Positions 29,301 to 39,014 are shown, counted from the first letter of the stretch. The stretch: DNA of 64,000 nt from CAYXFD01 sp964464175 (GCA_964464175.1 CAYXFD010000008.1:1-64000), one strand, 5' to 3'. Translations and numbers: made by a program. The notes: generated from the letters alone by a model not told the origin.

Positions 29301-30076
29301 TCAATCAGATTCTCACCAATCTTTGTGTTAATGCCCGGGATGCGATCAGTAATATCGGACAGATCGTCATAGAAACGCGTAACGTCGTTTTTGATGATAC
29401 CTACTGTACCGAACACCCCGATTTTCTTCCGGGAGAATATGTAAGATTATCGATAGCAGATAACGGATGTGGAATTAGTGAAGAGAACTTGAAAATGGTT
29501 TTTGAGCCTTTCTTTACGACTAAGGAAGTAGGTCAGGGAACAGGATTAGGCTTAGCTACAGTCTATGGGATAGTAAAACAGAACAAGGGGTTTATCAATG
29601 TAAAAAGTGAGCTTAATGAAGGGACTTCTTTTAGCATCTATCTGCCGAGACACCAAGGGAGGGAGGAACGGAAATTCTCGAATATTTCACAGGAAACCGC
29701 GATTTCCGGCACAGAAACGATATTGATCGTGGAAGATGAGCCTTCAGCTAATGAGATCATTTCTCTGATGTTAAAAAAGTTTGGTTATACGGTTATCTCA
29801 GCTGTTAAGCCAAACCAAGCCTTGAAATTAGCGAAAGAGCACTCCGGAGATATACAGCTTGTGTTAACTGATGTTGTGATGCCTGAGATGAATGGTGTTG
29901 CCTTAGCCGACAAGTTGCAGGAGAGTTATCCGGAACTGAAGATCCTCTTTATGTCGGGCTATTCTGCTGATACTATTGCCCGTTACAGTGAAAGAAAAGA
30001 GGATGTTCATTTTATCAATAAGCCCTTTTCTATGAAAGAGCTTACCATTAAAGTCAGAGAAGCTCTTGATAATTAG
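26354..30076 (+). CDS. Hybrid sensor histidine kinase, multi-PAS/GAF with receiver
   Basis: Predicted soluble multi-input sensor kinase. Order: PAS (about 15-130), PAS (about 145-255), GAF (about 270-435), PAS (about 445-560), GAF (about 570-735), PAS (about 745-855), HisKA with phospho-acceptor His near 880 (GGVAHDFNN), HATPase (N box NLCVNARDAI, DNGCGIS, GTGLGLATVYGIVKQ) and a C-terminal receiver with phospho-Asp near 1172 (LVLTDVVMPEMNG) and Lys in NKPFS. No membrane segment seen. The first and last PAS domains each carry a CY(E/R) ... CxxC cysteine cluster (CCENCK; PCEFC), a pattern seen in other PAS kinases and possibly metal- or redox-linked. No separate response regulator or output gene lies beside it, so its target is unknown. 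Confidence 0.93.
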   Translation: MKKNTTDDRFVLGIERSILDAIINTIQEGISIQDPNYTILSANSVLNNYYEQKLPLVNKKCYEVFYERSSCCENCKVKKALETGIPETMEIPSLNRNKGKSTLEIVLYPVFDESGQGIGIIRYSKDITKSRQLETNLRDTEERNKALLKAIPDLMFIIDKDGDIIDYNYQSPQNLLLKPEEFLNKNISDVLPQQLAQTTFEALERLFLTGEPQQYEYELKIGENLKEFESRVVLCGENKSLSIVRDITERKKSEFEINESRERAFRQRIAVTQLVLEEEILLGGINQAINKIVEIISDAVAVNRTSVWLLTNNGKELKCISLFEAQDRLHSRGQILNTVDFPDYFSAIKSESRINTQDAQSDSRTSGLSKDYLIPLGITSMLDAGIIIKGEVAGVLCLEHIGDKREWYPDEESFVSSAASIIAQVFTDAKRKQTEQALKKTKIELERYFNSSLDLLCIANSEGKFIRLNPEWENVLGYPVSGLEGQMMLDFVHSDDYEKTLNALARLKGAAAAVSFTNRCRCHNGQFRWIEWRATPQGNLIYAAARDISARIKAEEALSYQLQVEKIISDISSTFATLPLGRIDDGINYALEKVSRFFDTDRSFLFQSFSEKGRVSNTHEWCKPGVLSVKDQIQNITASDYPWIRNRLNNSEAIIINDIEEIPEAAAPEKRLLLKYSVQSLIIVPIISVNKLLGFLGVELFQKRELWREDQISLLKVVAEIISATISKQRSEQTLSFERSQVISIFDSINEIIYVSDPLTYEILYINPTMRRNFTYDPVGGVCYRELQNRETPCEFCTNRIILENKGKPYQWEYNNQSINRTFLITDKIISWPDGRDVRFELAIDITDRKQAEEEREKLQAHLFQSQKMESIGRLAGGVAHDFNNMLAIIMGHTDMALEQIETQHSLSAVFREIRKAAQQSAVLTQQLLAFAHRQAITLNELNLNETIEDMINMLERLIGENIEIIWKPGEDLWLIKGDNTQINQILTNLCVNARDAISNIGQIVIETRNVVFDDTYCTEHPDFLPGEYVRLSIADNGCGISEENLKMVFEPFFTTKEVGQGTGLGLATVYGIVKQNKGFINVKSELNEGTSFSIYLPRHQGREERKFSNISQETAISGTETILIVEDEPSANEIISLMLKKFGYTVISAVKPNQALKLAKEHSGDIQLVLTDVVMPEMNGVALADKLQESYPELKILFMSGYSADTIARYSERKEDVHFINKPFSMKELTIKVREALDN

Positions 30077-30278
30077 CTGCTTCACGTCTTTTCTGACAGG
30101 AGTTGCAAAATTAACAGCGCTTACCAAAGAGAGAAAGAGCGGGTTAAAAGTTTGATAGTCTGCTCAGGCGTTCAATTTAGGTAAATGTAATGGCTTTTAG
30201 TCATTGACAGTCAGGCAGTTTATCTCAATGATAAAAAGTGAAGTCAGCAATGTATCAAGATAATTTCGGGAGTAAATT

Positions 30279-31490
30279 ATGTTACAGGAGTATTACGGGT
30301 TACTGAAGTTTAAGATAGTTGAGAATGATTGGTATTCATTCCTTTTTTTACTGTTTGGGGGATTACTATTTTATCTAATTACTCTAAAGATCATTCTGCC
30401 GCTGCTCTATTTTCTTATTCGAAGAAGTCCGACAGATTGGGATGATGTCCTTATCGACAGAAAAGTGCTCAGCAAGTTGGTTCTCCTCCCCTCTCTGTTT
30501 TTCGTTAACCAATATTCCTATTTATTGACAAACAGACAGGACATCGTAAGTAATATTATAAATGCCCTTTTTGTCTTGGTCTTCTTGCTTGCCCTGGATA
30601 GATTTCTCATTGCCGTGAATGATGTATATGAAAGACTTCCGTCAGCCAAAGGAAGACCGATAAAAGGATATATCCAGATTATGGAGATCATTGTTTTCCT
30701 TTTTGGCGGGATAACAGTTATAGCAATACTGATCGGCAGATCTCCCTGGGTCATGCTCAGCGGGTTGGGTGCCATGACCGCTATATTGATGTTGATCTTC
30801 AAAGACACAATACTCTCTTTTGTCGCCGGAGTCAGAATAACTACCAACAAATTGATCGAGATAGGTGATTGGATTGAGATGCCTCAATACGGAGCAGATG
30901 GCGATGTTATTGATATTGCCCTGCACAGTATTCAGGTTCAGAACTGGGATAAGACAATCACTATAATACCGACCCATAAGCTGATAGATGATGCCTTTAA
31001 AAACTGGAAGGGAATGCAGAAAAGCGGGGGCAGAAGGATAATGCGCAATATCAATATAGATCTGGCGAGTATCCGGTTTTGTGATGAAGAGATGCTTGCC
31101 CGTTTCGAAAAGATTCGTCTTCTTAATGAGTATTTAACCAGAAAGAAAGAAGAGATTTCCGCGTATAATCTAAAATTAGGTATTGATGAGCATGACTATA
31201 TCAACGGAAGGCATTTAACCAATATCGGAACGTTCCGTGCCTATATCGAAAACTATCTTCGTAAACATCCCGGTATCAATCAGAACTTGATAATGATGAC
31301 CAGACAACTGGAGTCAGGTTCTACGGGGGTCCCCTTACAGGTATATGCCTTTACCAATAATACAGCCTGGACAGTATATGAGGGTATTCAGGCTGATATC
31401 TTTGACCACCTGTTAGCAATATCTCCTGAATTCGGACTACGTTTATTCCAATATCCGTCAGGTAAAGACCTGGTCAATTTACGGCAATGA
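30279..31490 (+). CDS. MscS-family mechanosensitive channel, YbdG-like
   Basis: Inner-membrane tension-gated channel protecting against osmotic down-shock, or a small-conductance regulator in the YbdG branch. Several hydrophobic helices fill the first about 165 residues, including the pore-lining Gly/Ala-rich helix (LSGLGAMTAILMLIFKDTI ... VAGVRI), followed by the MscS beta domain (IEIGDWIEMPQYGADGDVIDI) and a long cytoplasmic C-terminal domain. Length 403 fits YbdG (about 415). GGGAG sits about 7 bases before the ATG. TTGACA at 30204-30209 with AATGAT 17 bases later is a reasonable promoter. It is convergent with comEC, with only 9 bases between the two stops. Confidence 0.88.
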   Translation: MLQEYYGLLKFKIVENDWYSFLFLLFGGLLFYLITLKIILPLLYFLIRRSPTDWDDVLIDRKVLSKLVLLPSLFFVNQYSYLLTNRQDIVSNIINALFVLVFLLALDRFLIAVNDVYERLPSAKGRPIKGYIQIMEIIVFLFGGITVIAILIGRSPWVMLSGLGAMTAILMLIFKDTILSFVAGVRITTNKLIEIGDWIEMPQYGADGDVIDIALHSIQVQNWDKTITIIPTHKLIDDAFKNWKGMQKSGGRRIMRNINIDLASIRFCDEEMLARFEKIRLLNEYLTRKKEEISAYNLKLGIDEHDYINGRHLTNIGTFRAYIENYLRKHPGINQNLIMMTRQLESGSTGVPLQVYAFTNNTAWTVYEGIQADIFDHLLAISPEFGLRLFQYPSGKDLVNLRQ

Positions 31491-31499
31491 GAGAATAAA

Positions 31500-34124
31500 C
31501 TACCAGCTTCGTCCTGCCTCCAGATTAACAGATATTCTCTTGTTACTCCGCAGAGTCCGCAAGTTCATGCGGCAGCCGTCGGTTTTGAGCTGCACAGTTC
31601 CGTCCCGGGAAGAGAGGAAGAGATAATCGCCGAGAAATTTCAGATTCGCCAGAGTAGCCTGATGTGGGAGGTTAAAACGAGAGCGTGAATCTACGGGAAT
31701 GAAACCGTATTCCGGACTGACAGCTTCGATAAACAGAGGGGAACTTGAGGTTCTGCTGCCATGATGAGCCACTTTAAGAAATCTGCTTTTCAGATATTCC
31801 GGATAAGACTTAACCAGATGAAGTTCACCCTCCAGTTCAATATCTCCGGTAAAGAGAAGAGAAAATTCACCATAAACTATTTTAACGACAAGCGACATTT
31901 CATTAGGGTTTTCCGAAAAGAAATTGGTGTCCGGATGGAGTATCTTACACTTCAGGGAATGAAAAACTACACTGGTGGTATCCCTGACCAGATGAAGAGC
32001 AGTTAAGGTAGTATCAATATGAGTTTGTAACCTTTTCCAGATATCCTGACCATAAAAATCCTCAGTAATCATCAGGTTCTCGATGTTAATCTTTTCAGCG
32101 AGATATGGTAACCCCCCATAGTGGTCACTATGAGGATGGGTTATGATCAACCAGTCGAGCTTGCTGATACCTTTTTGTTTGAAATAGGGAAGGACAGAGA
32201 AGCGAAAATGGATTCCCTCTTCTTCAGAGGCACCGGTATCAATCAGTATTCTCTCATTATCAGGAGTTTCGATGAGAAAAGAGTCTCCATGACCGACATG
32301 GAAGAGAGAGACAGTCAGATAACCGGACTTTCGGGGAAGAGAGCTTAAAACGATGACAAGAAGAATGAAAACCATCAAAACAGGAAAGAACCAGTAGGCA
32401 AATTTTGAGTCTTTTTGACATCCCTTCACTTTCTTTTTTCCGGAAGCTGCTGCAAAAGAGTAGTCCTGTTTTTTCATTATCAGGCTGCTAAAGATTCCAA
32501 GAAAGCAACCTGCTAAGAGGAGCTGCAATCTGTTGAAAGGAATAAAATCGAAAAAAAGAGGTAATGAGGCAACGAAATCACTCCATTCAGAAAAGATTGA
32601 GATCAGAAGGAAATACAATTCCTGAAAAGGAAGAAGCAGCAGAGGAAACGGAGGGAGGAAAACAATAAGCAGGGCGAGCGGCATAATCAAACCGAGCATG
32701 AGAATCCCAATAACATTTCCGATAAGACCATTTAGGGAAATGTGATTGAAATAGTATAAAGTCAGAGGGCTCAAAAAAAGTGAGATAAACAGACTGGCAA
32801 GAAAAAGCTGACATAGACGGTAAGCTATCAGGTTTAGCGGTTTGGTCTCTTTAGAAAGCAGATGAGCTTTACAAGGAGAAGTGAAAAAGGGGAGGATGTT
32901 TATCAGAACAAAGACAGAGAGAAAAGAGAATTGCAGGCCGATAGAAAATATCTGTAAGGGAGAAATTGCCGTTATTATGATCAGAGTCGCAGCTAATATA
33001 TTGTTATAGGATGGCTTTCGCTGGAAGATGCGGCAGATCATTAAAAGTGAGAGCATTACAACAGCCCTGCTGATCGAGGCTGACCAGCTGCATAGTTCTC
33101 CATAGAGAATGAAAAAGAGTATCAGTACCATTGCTGCCGGAGTTCGGCGGACATGCAGAAGTTTAAGCAGGGTGAGCAGGAAAAGTGTCACAATTCCCAG
33201 ATGGAGTCCGCTGATGGCAGTTAGATGGGTCATACCCCCTGTTACCATAAGGTCACGCAGGTATCCCAAATCTCTTCTCTCCCCGAGAAGCACCGCTTTG
33301 GTAAATCCAGGCTCGATTTTCCTTTCCCCATTATTCATTTTCTCATTACCCTGAGCCGGTGGTAACATAATACGGGCATTGATCCTTCCATTGATAAAGC
33401 GGCGGATATTAATGATTTGCTCTCTTACGAAACTCTGTCTCAGAGCAACTCTATCCGCAGGATAAACAGGTGTTCTGGCTTTTCCGATTATAGTTTCACT
33501 ATTCTTCAGGCGGTAGTATGGTTCAGGGATACGCGAGAATTCTTCTCTGGAATGGTAGGGTGATATCTCAGCTATCGTTTTGATATGAGCACCGGCAACC
33601 AGGTCTTTAGGTTCAAAGGCTAAGTAAGATTCCGGAAAAGTCAGAATAATCTTACCCTTCACCGGAAGATTGTCAATACTTTGCAGGGTTCCCTCAATTC
33701 TGTAGTTGCTGCCGAATCTTTGTTTTCTGATTTCCGGTTCTCTCATTAGGCTGACAACAATATTCTTAGTTATCTGACTATCAGGAGCTAAAAGATTACC
33801 GATCTGATTTTCTGCTGTCAGAATTAAGCTACCTGCCCTGAAATATCCGGTAACGAAAATCAGCAGGGCTATACTACCTATTCGGAATGATCTATTATTG
33901 ACAGCAAGGAATAAAACAGAGAGGAAAAGAGACAAAGAGATCATCAGAAGTAAGAAATAATGGCAATTTGAGAAGAGAGGCAGATAGAAGCCGGCTGCTA
34001 TTCCTGTAATCCAGAACAGAGCAGGGAAAAGAAGAGGTGTAGTACTCCCGCGCAGAGATAAGATACTGCTACTCTTAAAAGCAGCGAGAGAATAGTTGTT
34101 CTTCACACCCTTTTTTTTATCCAT
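31500..34124 (-). CDS. comEC: ComEC/Rec2 DNA-uptake channel
   Basis: Inner-membrane channel that brings single-stranded DNA into the cytoplasm during natural transformation. The N-terminal DUF4131-like region with several membrane helices (about 25-200) precedes the Competence domain, with multiple hydrophobic helices and the conserved HLTAISGLHLGIV region (about 300). The C-terminus is a metallo-beta-lactamase-like domain with THPHSDHYGG (about 663), FTGDIE and VAHHGSRTSSS, found in full-length ComEC. Length (874) is somewhat long. I take the ATG rather than the GTG immediately before it. Its stop faces that of the mechanosensitive channel. dprA elsewhere in the window supports a working uptake pathway. 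Confidence 0.93.
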   Translation of the reverse strand: MDKKKGVKNNYSLAAFKSSSILSLRGSTTPLLFPALFWITGIAAGFYLPLFSNCHYFLLLMISLSLFLSVLFLAVNNRSFRIGSIALLIFVTGYFRAGSLILTAENQIGNLLAPDSQITKNIVVSLMREPEIRKQRFGSNYRIEGTLQSIDNLPVKGKIILTFPESYLAFEPKDLVAGAHIKTIAEISPYHSREEFSRIPEPYYRLKNSETIIGKARTPVYPADRVALRQSFVREQIINIRRFINGRINARIMLPPAQGNEKMNNGERKIEPGFTKAVLLGERRDLGYLRDLMVTGGMTHLTAISGLHLGIVTLFLLTLLKLLHVRRTPAAMVLILFFILYGELCSWSASISRAVVMLSLLMICRIFQRKPSYNNILAATLIIITAISPLQIFSIGLQFSFLSVFVLINILPFFTSPCKAHLLSKETKPLNLIAYRLCQLFLASLFISLFLSPLTLYYFNHISLNGLIGNVIGILMLGLIMPLALLIVFLPPFPLLLLPFQELYFLLISIFSEWSDFVASLPLFFDFIPFNRLQLLLAGCFLGIFSSLIMKKQDYSFAAASGKKKVKGCQKDSKFAYWFFPVLMVFILLVIVLSSLPRKSGYLTVSLFHVGHGDSFLIETPDNERILIDTGASEEEGIHFRFSVLPYFKQKGISKLDWLIITHPHSDHYGGLPYLAEKINIENLMITEDFYGQDIWKRLQTHIDTTLTALHLVRDTTSVVFHSLKCKILHPDTNFFSENPNEMSLVVKIVYGEFSLLFTGDIELEGELHLVKSYPEYLKSRFLKVAHHGSRTSSSPLFIEAVSPEYGFIPVDSRSRFNLPHQATLANLKFLGDYLFLSSRDGTVQLKTDGCRMNLRTLRSNKRISVNLEAGRSW

Positions 34125-34371
34125 CACAATCCTGCCCCGCTATTGTGGGATAACGTAGATTTTTGGAAGCTCCCCGAAGGATAAGGAAACTATCCTCTCT
34201 GCAAGGCTTTTTTTGCTGAGTTGAGATAAAAGGGAAACACCTTGCATGGAGAGCTTATTTGGGGATTTAATCCGGTTAAGCCGAATCAAATCCTGCTACT
34301 CCGTACTTTTAGTTACTAACGAATTCCTTCAATCTGTAATCTTATTCTTACACTATTCTCCGGTAATGAAA

Positions 34372-35502
34372 CTACTCATGATCGGAAACTATCTCTTGAA
34401 AGATATTATCATTAATCTGCAGCACTGTTTCCAGGTCCGGATTTACTATGTTTTCTTGTTTATTGAGCCGATCTTCTACCAGCTGCCGGATAGCAAGATA
34501 GGATATTTTCCTGTCTAAAAACAGTTTCACGGCAGCCTCATTGGCTGCATTAAGGACGGTTGGCATTATTCCTCCGGCTTTTCCCGCAATCCTTGATAAT
34601 TCACAAAGCGGATACCTCTCCGGGTCAATAGGAGAAAAGGTCAAAGAAGGGAGGTCGATAAGCCTGGTATTCACCAGATCCGATTCTATATGGTGGGGAT
34701 AAGAGAGGGCATAGAGTATCGGCAGCTGCATGGTAGGGTTGCTTAACTGGGCGAGAATAGAGCCGTCAGAGCATTCGACAAGAGAGTGAATGATCGACTG
34801 AGGATGAATGACAGCAGATATTCTTTCGTAGGGAAGTTGGAATAACCAATGAGCTTCGATAATTTCCAATCCTTTATTGAACATAGTAGCCGAATCAATA
34901 CTGATCTTGGAGCCCATTGACCAGGTAGGGTGCTGCAATGCCTGTTCCGGGGTGATACGGGTGAATTCCTGAAGCGGCAGTTCTCTGAAAGGTCCGCCGG
35001 AAGCGGTTAACACAACTTTTCTTACCTCTTTTACAGAAAGCCCGGAAAAAAGCTGGAAGAGGGCACTATGCTCGCTGTCGATCGGAATGATTCGTTTTTG
35101 TTTGATCTTATCCTGAAAAAGATGACCGGCCATGACCAGAGATTCTTTGTTAGCCAGAGCAAGGATGTGATTATGGGAGAGAATATGATGAGAGTAGATC
35201 AACCCTGCTGAACCTGAGATAGCATTAATAACGAGATCAAATTCTTCAGAAGCGAGAATACTCAAAACCTCACTCTGTCCATGATAGAATGAGTCACCAC
35301 GCTTACCGGTCTCCGGTGGGTAATTATTGCCGGTGATTGCTGTCTTATCAATTTTCAGCTCTGCTGCTAATGAGGAGAGCAATTCATAGTTATTGTGGGT
35401 AGTCGCAAATGAGATATGGAAGAGATCTGAGTGTCTTCGGACAACCTCAACAACAGAAAGCCCGATAGAGCCGGTCAGTCCTAAAACTGCAATTCTTTTC
35501 AT
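34372..35502 (-). CDS. dxr: 1-deoxy-D-xylulose-5-phosphate reductoisomerase
   Basis: Second enzyme of the MEP isoprenoid pathway, converting DXP to MEP with NADPH; cytosolic. Seen: NADPH-binding GLTGSIGLSVVEVV at the N-terminus, NKESLVMAG, the metal-binding IPIDSEHSALFQ, TASGGPFRE, HPTWSMGSKISIDSATMFNKGLE, and VIHPQSIIHSLVE. Length 376 is slightly below E. coli (398) but all domains are present. It follows the PorV-like gene by 47 bases. A 244-base spacer to comEC may hold a separate promoter. Confidence 0.97.
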   Translation of the reverse strand: MKRIAVLGLTGSIGLSVVEVVRRHSDLFHISFATTHNNYELLSSLAAELKIDKTAITGNNYPPETGKRGDSFYHGQSEVLSILASEEFDLVINAISGSAGLIYSHHILSHNHILALANKESLVMAGHLFQDKIKQKRIIPIDSEHSALFQLFSGLSVKEVRKVVLTASGGPFRELPLQEFTRITPEQALQHPTWSMGSKISIDSATMFNKGLEIIEAHWLFQLPYERISAVIHPQSIIHSLVECSDGSILAQLSNPTMQLPILYALSYPHHIESDLVNTRLIDLPSLTFSPIDPERYPLCELSRIAGKAGGIMPTVLNAANEAAVKLFLDRKISYLAIRQLVEDRLNKQENIVNPDLETVLQINDNIFQEIVSDHE

Positions 35503-35549
35503 GGTTTATTCCACATTCTCCTGATACTTGCTCACCGGTATCCAGTTTC

Positions 35550-36596
35550 CTAAAGCTTTAAAGCGAGAGAGACCCGGTGAGAATTATCTATTTCGGTATT
35601 GTGTTTGAAAGCGTAGTTTATCTGAAACTGAGCAATATTGACCGATAAACCGGTAGTAATATTCTCGATATCATATCCGGCATAAAGATTAACATAATCG
35701 GGAATCGGTATCTCCAATCCGAAATGGTAATCAAAACTGAACAAACCTAAATAATGAGTAGCTGCTTCTTTACGTCCCTCGGTGATGACTTCCGTACCCC
35801 CTATCAGTCTTGATTTTCCGCCGATCAGAGGAGTCGGGAAATAGTAACTCATCTCCAGATCCAGACCGGGATTGACAATTTCGTGAGTTCCGTTATTCCA
35901 GAATATCTGGGTTGAGAAGAAATCACGAAGTTTCATCCCTAACAGGACATTATCATGAGGCTGGATAAAGGTTGAAACATCAGCGCCAAAGCCATAACCG
36001 CTTGTCTCGGCAAGATAACGGTAGGCAAGTTTAGGAGTAAAACCAATCACATAAGATCCGATCCTCCGGTAGAAGCCGAAATAGAGCAGATAATCAGCAT
36101 TGTTTACTTTCTTATATTCATAGGGACGATTATCATTGGAAAGCGGTTCATCTGGATTCGGAAGTCTGGTCAGGGGGATATTATTGATCCCGATCCGTGA
36201 TAGTGAAAGAGCGTAACGGGTTTGACTTCCCCAGACTGCCGAGAACGTATCATAAGTCACCAAACCCATGAATTCTTCAGCATGCATTAATTCAAAAGAC
36301 GAGTCTTTTTCTTCGGATTTTGCCAGTAAAGCGGGATTCCAGTAGGCAATAGCAGGTGATTGATAATCAGTCAGACCGGTATTTCCCAGAGCAAAATTCC
36401 TTACTCCCGCCCCCATGCGGAAAATCTCTCCGGCATATTTTTCTGCCGAGAGGTTTACCGGAAGGCAGAGAATGATCAAAGAAATGATAAAACAGGGTAA
36501 GAGAAGAAATGTTATCCTTTTCTTCCCTGAAGTCCTCAATGGTTCATGATCCGGATGTAATACCGGATAATACTGGAGGTGTTCTTTCCCCTTCAT
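35550..36596 (-). CDS. PorV/PorQ-family outer-membrane protein
   Basis: Outer-membrane beta-barrel of the FadL-like PorV/PorQ group. In Bacteroidota, PorV shuttles cargo from the SprA translocon and PorQ acts in the attachment complex; which role applies here cannot be told. Seen: a hydrophobic export signal about 25 residues from the start (ITFLLLPCFIISLIILCL, then NLSAEK), the family-typical opening GEIFRMGAGVRNFALGNTG followed by AIAYWNPALLA, and alternating beta strands to a terminal VSLALKL. The long N-region before the signal core is unusual, but the ATG has a good GAGGGAG ribosome site; a TTG at codon 20 is the alternative. The upstream spacer contains a TTGACA on this strand. Confidence 0.8.
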   Translation of the reverse strand: MKGKEHLQYYPVLHPDHEPLRTSGKKRITFLLLPCFIISLIILCLPVNLSAEKYAGEIFRMGAGVRNFALGNTGLTDYQSPAIAYWNPALLAKSEEKDSSFELMHAEEFMGLVTYDTFSAVWGSQTRYALSLSRIGINNIPLTRLPNPDEPLSNDNRPYEYKKVNNADYLLYFGFYRRIGSYVIGFTPKLAYRYLAETSGYGFGADVSTFIQPHDNVLLGMKLRDFFSTQIFWNNGTHEIVNPGLDLEMSYYFPTPLIGGKSRLIGGTEVITEGRKEAATHYLGLFSFDYHFGLEIPIPDYVNLYAGYDIENITTGLSVNIAQFQINYAFKHNTEIDNSHRVSLALKL

Positions 36597-36758
36597 ATTT
36601 GTCTCCCTCTTTGTTTTTTTGTTTGATTCTTTCTGTTTAATGTCAACAGCTCCCCGAATTAGTTAAATTTACTTCTGCTTGCAGTTTTGGATTGCGAATG
36701 TCTGTATTTCTCTTTAACATTATCTTTGTTACTTTGTTACAAGAAATTTTTTGCAACA

Positions 36759-38972
36759 TTACCGTTCGGCTGTCTGCTCCGTCAAGATTTTAACGTAAGA
36801 GCCGATGATCTTCTTCAATTTCCCGTCACTGAAAAGAATCGACAACTTTGCTTCTTTGCCCTTGCCGTCAACACCTAAAACAGTTCCCGAACCGTACTGC
36901 TTATGACTTACTTTTTGTCCGATCCGGAAACCCGGTTCATCTTTGCTGTTCCATTCCTTTTTCCTATTCTTTTCCGACCCGGGAGATTTCGACTGTTTAG
37001 AGTAAAATGGTGATTTCATCTGACCGGAAAAAATCTCTTTCAGGAATCTGCTCGGTTGGGTGGGCTCATAGCCGTAGTAGGTACGGCGGTATTTGGCATA
37101 ACTGATAAAGAGACGGGATTTAGCTCTTGTCATGCCGACATAGAGGAGTCTTCGTTCTTCTTCGATCTCATCATTGTTTATCAGGGAGAGCTGGTGGGGT
37201 AAGAGTTTTTCCTCCAGACCGGTGATAAAAACGGTGTCAAATTCCAAGCCCTTGGCATTATGCAGTGTCATCAGATTGACACGTTGTTCTGTTTCTCCGG
37301 CAACCGGGAGCTTATCATACTCCGATTCGAGTGTCGTGAAGAGAGAGATATTCTGGAGGAAATCGTTTAATAATGCTCTTTGTTTCGTTTCCCGGTAAAA
37401 GTTTTCAGAGAAATCACCGGCTGCAACAAGAAATTCTTTGATATTCTCCTGACGGGTAACATCTTTATAGTCCTTACTCTCCTCATAGTGTTCGATAAGA
37501 TCAACAGAGTCATAGACATCTTCCAGCAGAGCTGTAACCTCTGTGTCTTCTGCCATCTTTTGCCAGCGGAGAATCTGTCTGGCTAATGTATCGATCTTTT
37601 CCTGCTGTCGTTTCGACAATGACGTTATCCTGTCAGCCATAGTCATAGCCTCAAAAAGCGAGAGTTCAGAGTCTGCTGCAAAATTAATAACTTTTCCGAT
37701 GGTGATACTTCCGATGCCCCGGGCAGGGAAATTGATTATCCTCAAAAGGCTTTCGGTATCCCTCGGATTGACTATCAGCCGGAGATAGGCGATAATGTCC
37801 TTGATCTCTTTACGCTGGAAGAAATTGAGTGAACCGTGGATCTTATAAGGGATTCCCAATTCCAGACAGACAGTTTCGAAAACTCTTGATTGGGCATTTG
37901 TCCGATATAGAATTGCTGCTGTCTCCTCTTTTTGCTTACCTTCAGTTGATCTCCAGTATTGAGATATCTCGCTCACGATTGTTTTTGCTTCTTCCGTATC
38001 GCTTTCATAGGTATGAAGGAAAGGCTGATCTCCGGTTTTAGTTTCTGACCATAGTTTTTTGGGATGCCGTTTGCTGTTGCAGGAGATTAACTGATTGGCT
38101 AAGTCCAGTATAGGCTGGGAAGAACGATAGTTTTGTTCCAGACGGATGGTCTTTGCCTGGGAAAAATCTTTCGAGAAGTTAATAATATTCTGGATAGAGG
38201 CCCCCCGCCAACTGTAGATGGCTTGGTCATCATCACCCACGGCACAGATATTGCCGTGCTCGCTCCCCAGAAGCTGGATAATCCGGAACTGAGCATAATT
38301 TGTATCTTGATATTCATCGATCATAATATGGGAGAACTTTTCTCTGTATTTTCTGAGTACGATCTCGTTACTTGCTAAAAGCAGTGCTGTTTCCATCAGC
38401 AGATCATCAAAATCCAGCCCGTTATTCTCCCTTAGTCTCTTTTGATAGACCTGATAAATCTTCTTAACTGCTTTAGTATAAGCGTTTTCCGGATGGTAAT
38501 CGTAAAAGTCTTGGGGGGTGATTAGCGAATTCTTTGTTTTGCTGATGATGGAAGCAAGAGTGTTTACCGGCATTGTCGATTGCTGATAATCAAGATCTTT
38601 GCAGATTTTTTTCAGCAGGCTCTTTTGATCATCTCCGTCGAAGATCGTATAATTGCTCGTAAAGGAGAGATTATGTTCAACGGCTTCCCGGCGGAGAATA
38701 TTGGCACAGATGGAATGAAAGGTTCCTACCCAGAGAGAACGGGTTTCGATTACAAGGAGCTGGGAAAGGCGTTCTTTCAATTCTCTGGCAGCCTTGTTCG
38801 TAAAAGTAACGATCAACACTTTCCAGGGAGGTATGCCCAGTTCATTGATCAAATAAGCTGTCCGGTAGATTATCGTCCTCGTTTTTCCGCTTCCGGCTCC
38901 GGCGAAGACCAATAAAGGTCCTTCTGTGTTTAGGACTACCTGCTGCTGCTGAGGATCTAAATTATCAAGCAT
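36759..38972 (-). CDS. pcrA: UvrD/PcrA-type DNA helicase
   Basis: Superfamily 1A 3'-5' helicase for repair and clearing of proteins from DNA. Motifs: Q motif LDPQQQQVVLN, Walker A AGAGSGKTRT, motif Ia TFTNKAARELKERL, Walker B IDEYQDTN, motif III GDDDQAIYSWRGA, motif IV QNYRS, motif V TLHNAKGLEFDTVF, motif VI EERRLLYVGMTRA. The C-terminus has a PcrA-style Tudor-like domain (KVSHKQYGSGTVLGVDGKG), which in PcrA/UvrD contacts RNA polymerase. Length 737 matches. It lies 42 bases after the small lipoprotein gene and may be the last gene of the envelope operon. Confidence 0.96.
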   Translation of the reverse strand: MLDNLDPQQQQVVLNTEGPLLVFAGAGSGKTRTIIYRTAYLINELGIPPWKVLIVTFTNKAARELKERLSQLLVIETRSLWVGTFHSICANILRREAVEHNLSFTSNYTIFDGDDQKSLLKKICKDLDYQQSTMPVNTLASIISKTKNSLITPQDFYDYHPENAYTKAVKKIYQVYQKRLRENNGLDFDDLLMETALLLASNEIVLRKYREKFSHIMIDEYQDTNYAQFRIIQLLGSEHGNICAVGDDDQAIYSWRGASIQNIINFSKDFSQAKTIRLEQNYRSSQPILDLANQLISCNSKRHPKKLWSETKTGDQPFLHTYESDTEEAKTIVSEISQYWRSTEGKQKEETAAILYRTNAQSRVFETVCLELGIPYKIHGSLNFFQRKEIKDIIAYLRLIVNPRDTESLLRIINFPARGIGSITIGKVINFAADSELSLFEAMTMADRITSLSKRQQEKIDTLARQILRWQKMAEDTEVTALLEDVYDSVDLIEHYEESKDYKDVTRQENIKEFLVAAGDFSENFYRETKQRALLNDFLQNISLFTTLESEYDKLPVAGETEQRVNLMTLHNAKGLEFDTVFITGLEEKLLPHQLSLINNDEIEEERRLLYVGMTRAKSRLFISYAKYRRTYYGYEPTQPSRFLKEIFSGQMKSPFYSKQSKSPGSEKNRKKEWNSKDEPGFRIGQKVSHKQYGSGTVLGVDGKGKEAKLSILFSDGKLKKIIGSYVKILTEQTAER

Positions 38973-39014
38973 CTATCTTTACTGTCGAATCATAAAAAAC
39001 TAAACCAGGCATCT

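Noticed and set aside
34246..34518. A 90-codon plus-strand frame overlapping the end of dxr.
   Set aside because: It is largely antisense to the conserved C-terminal coding sequence of dxr and has no independent support.
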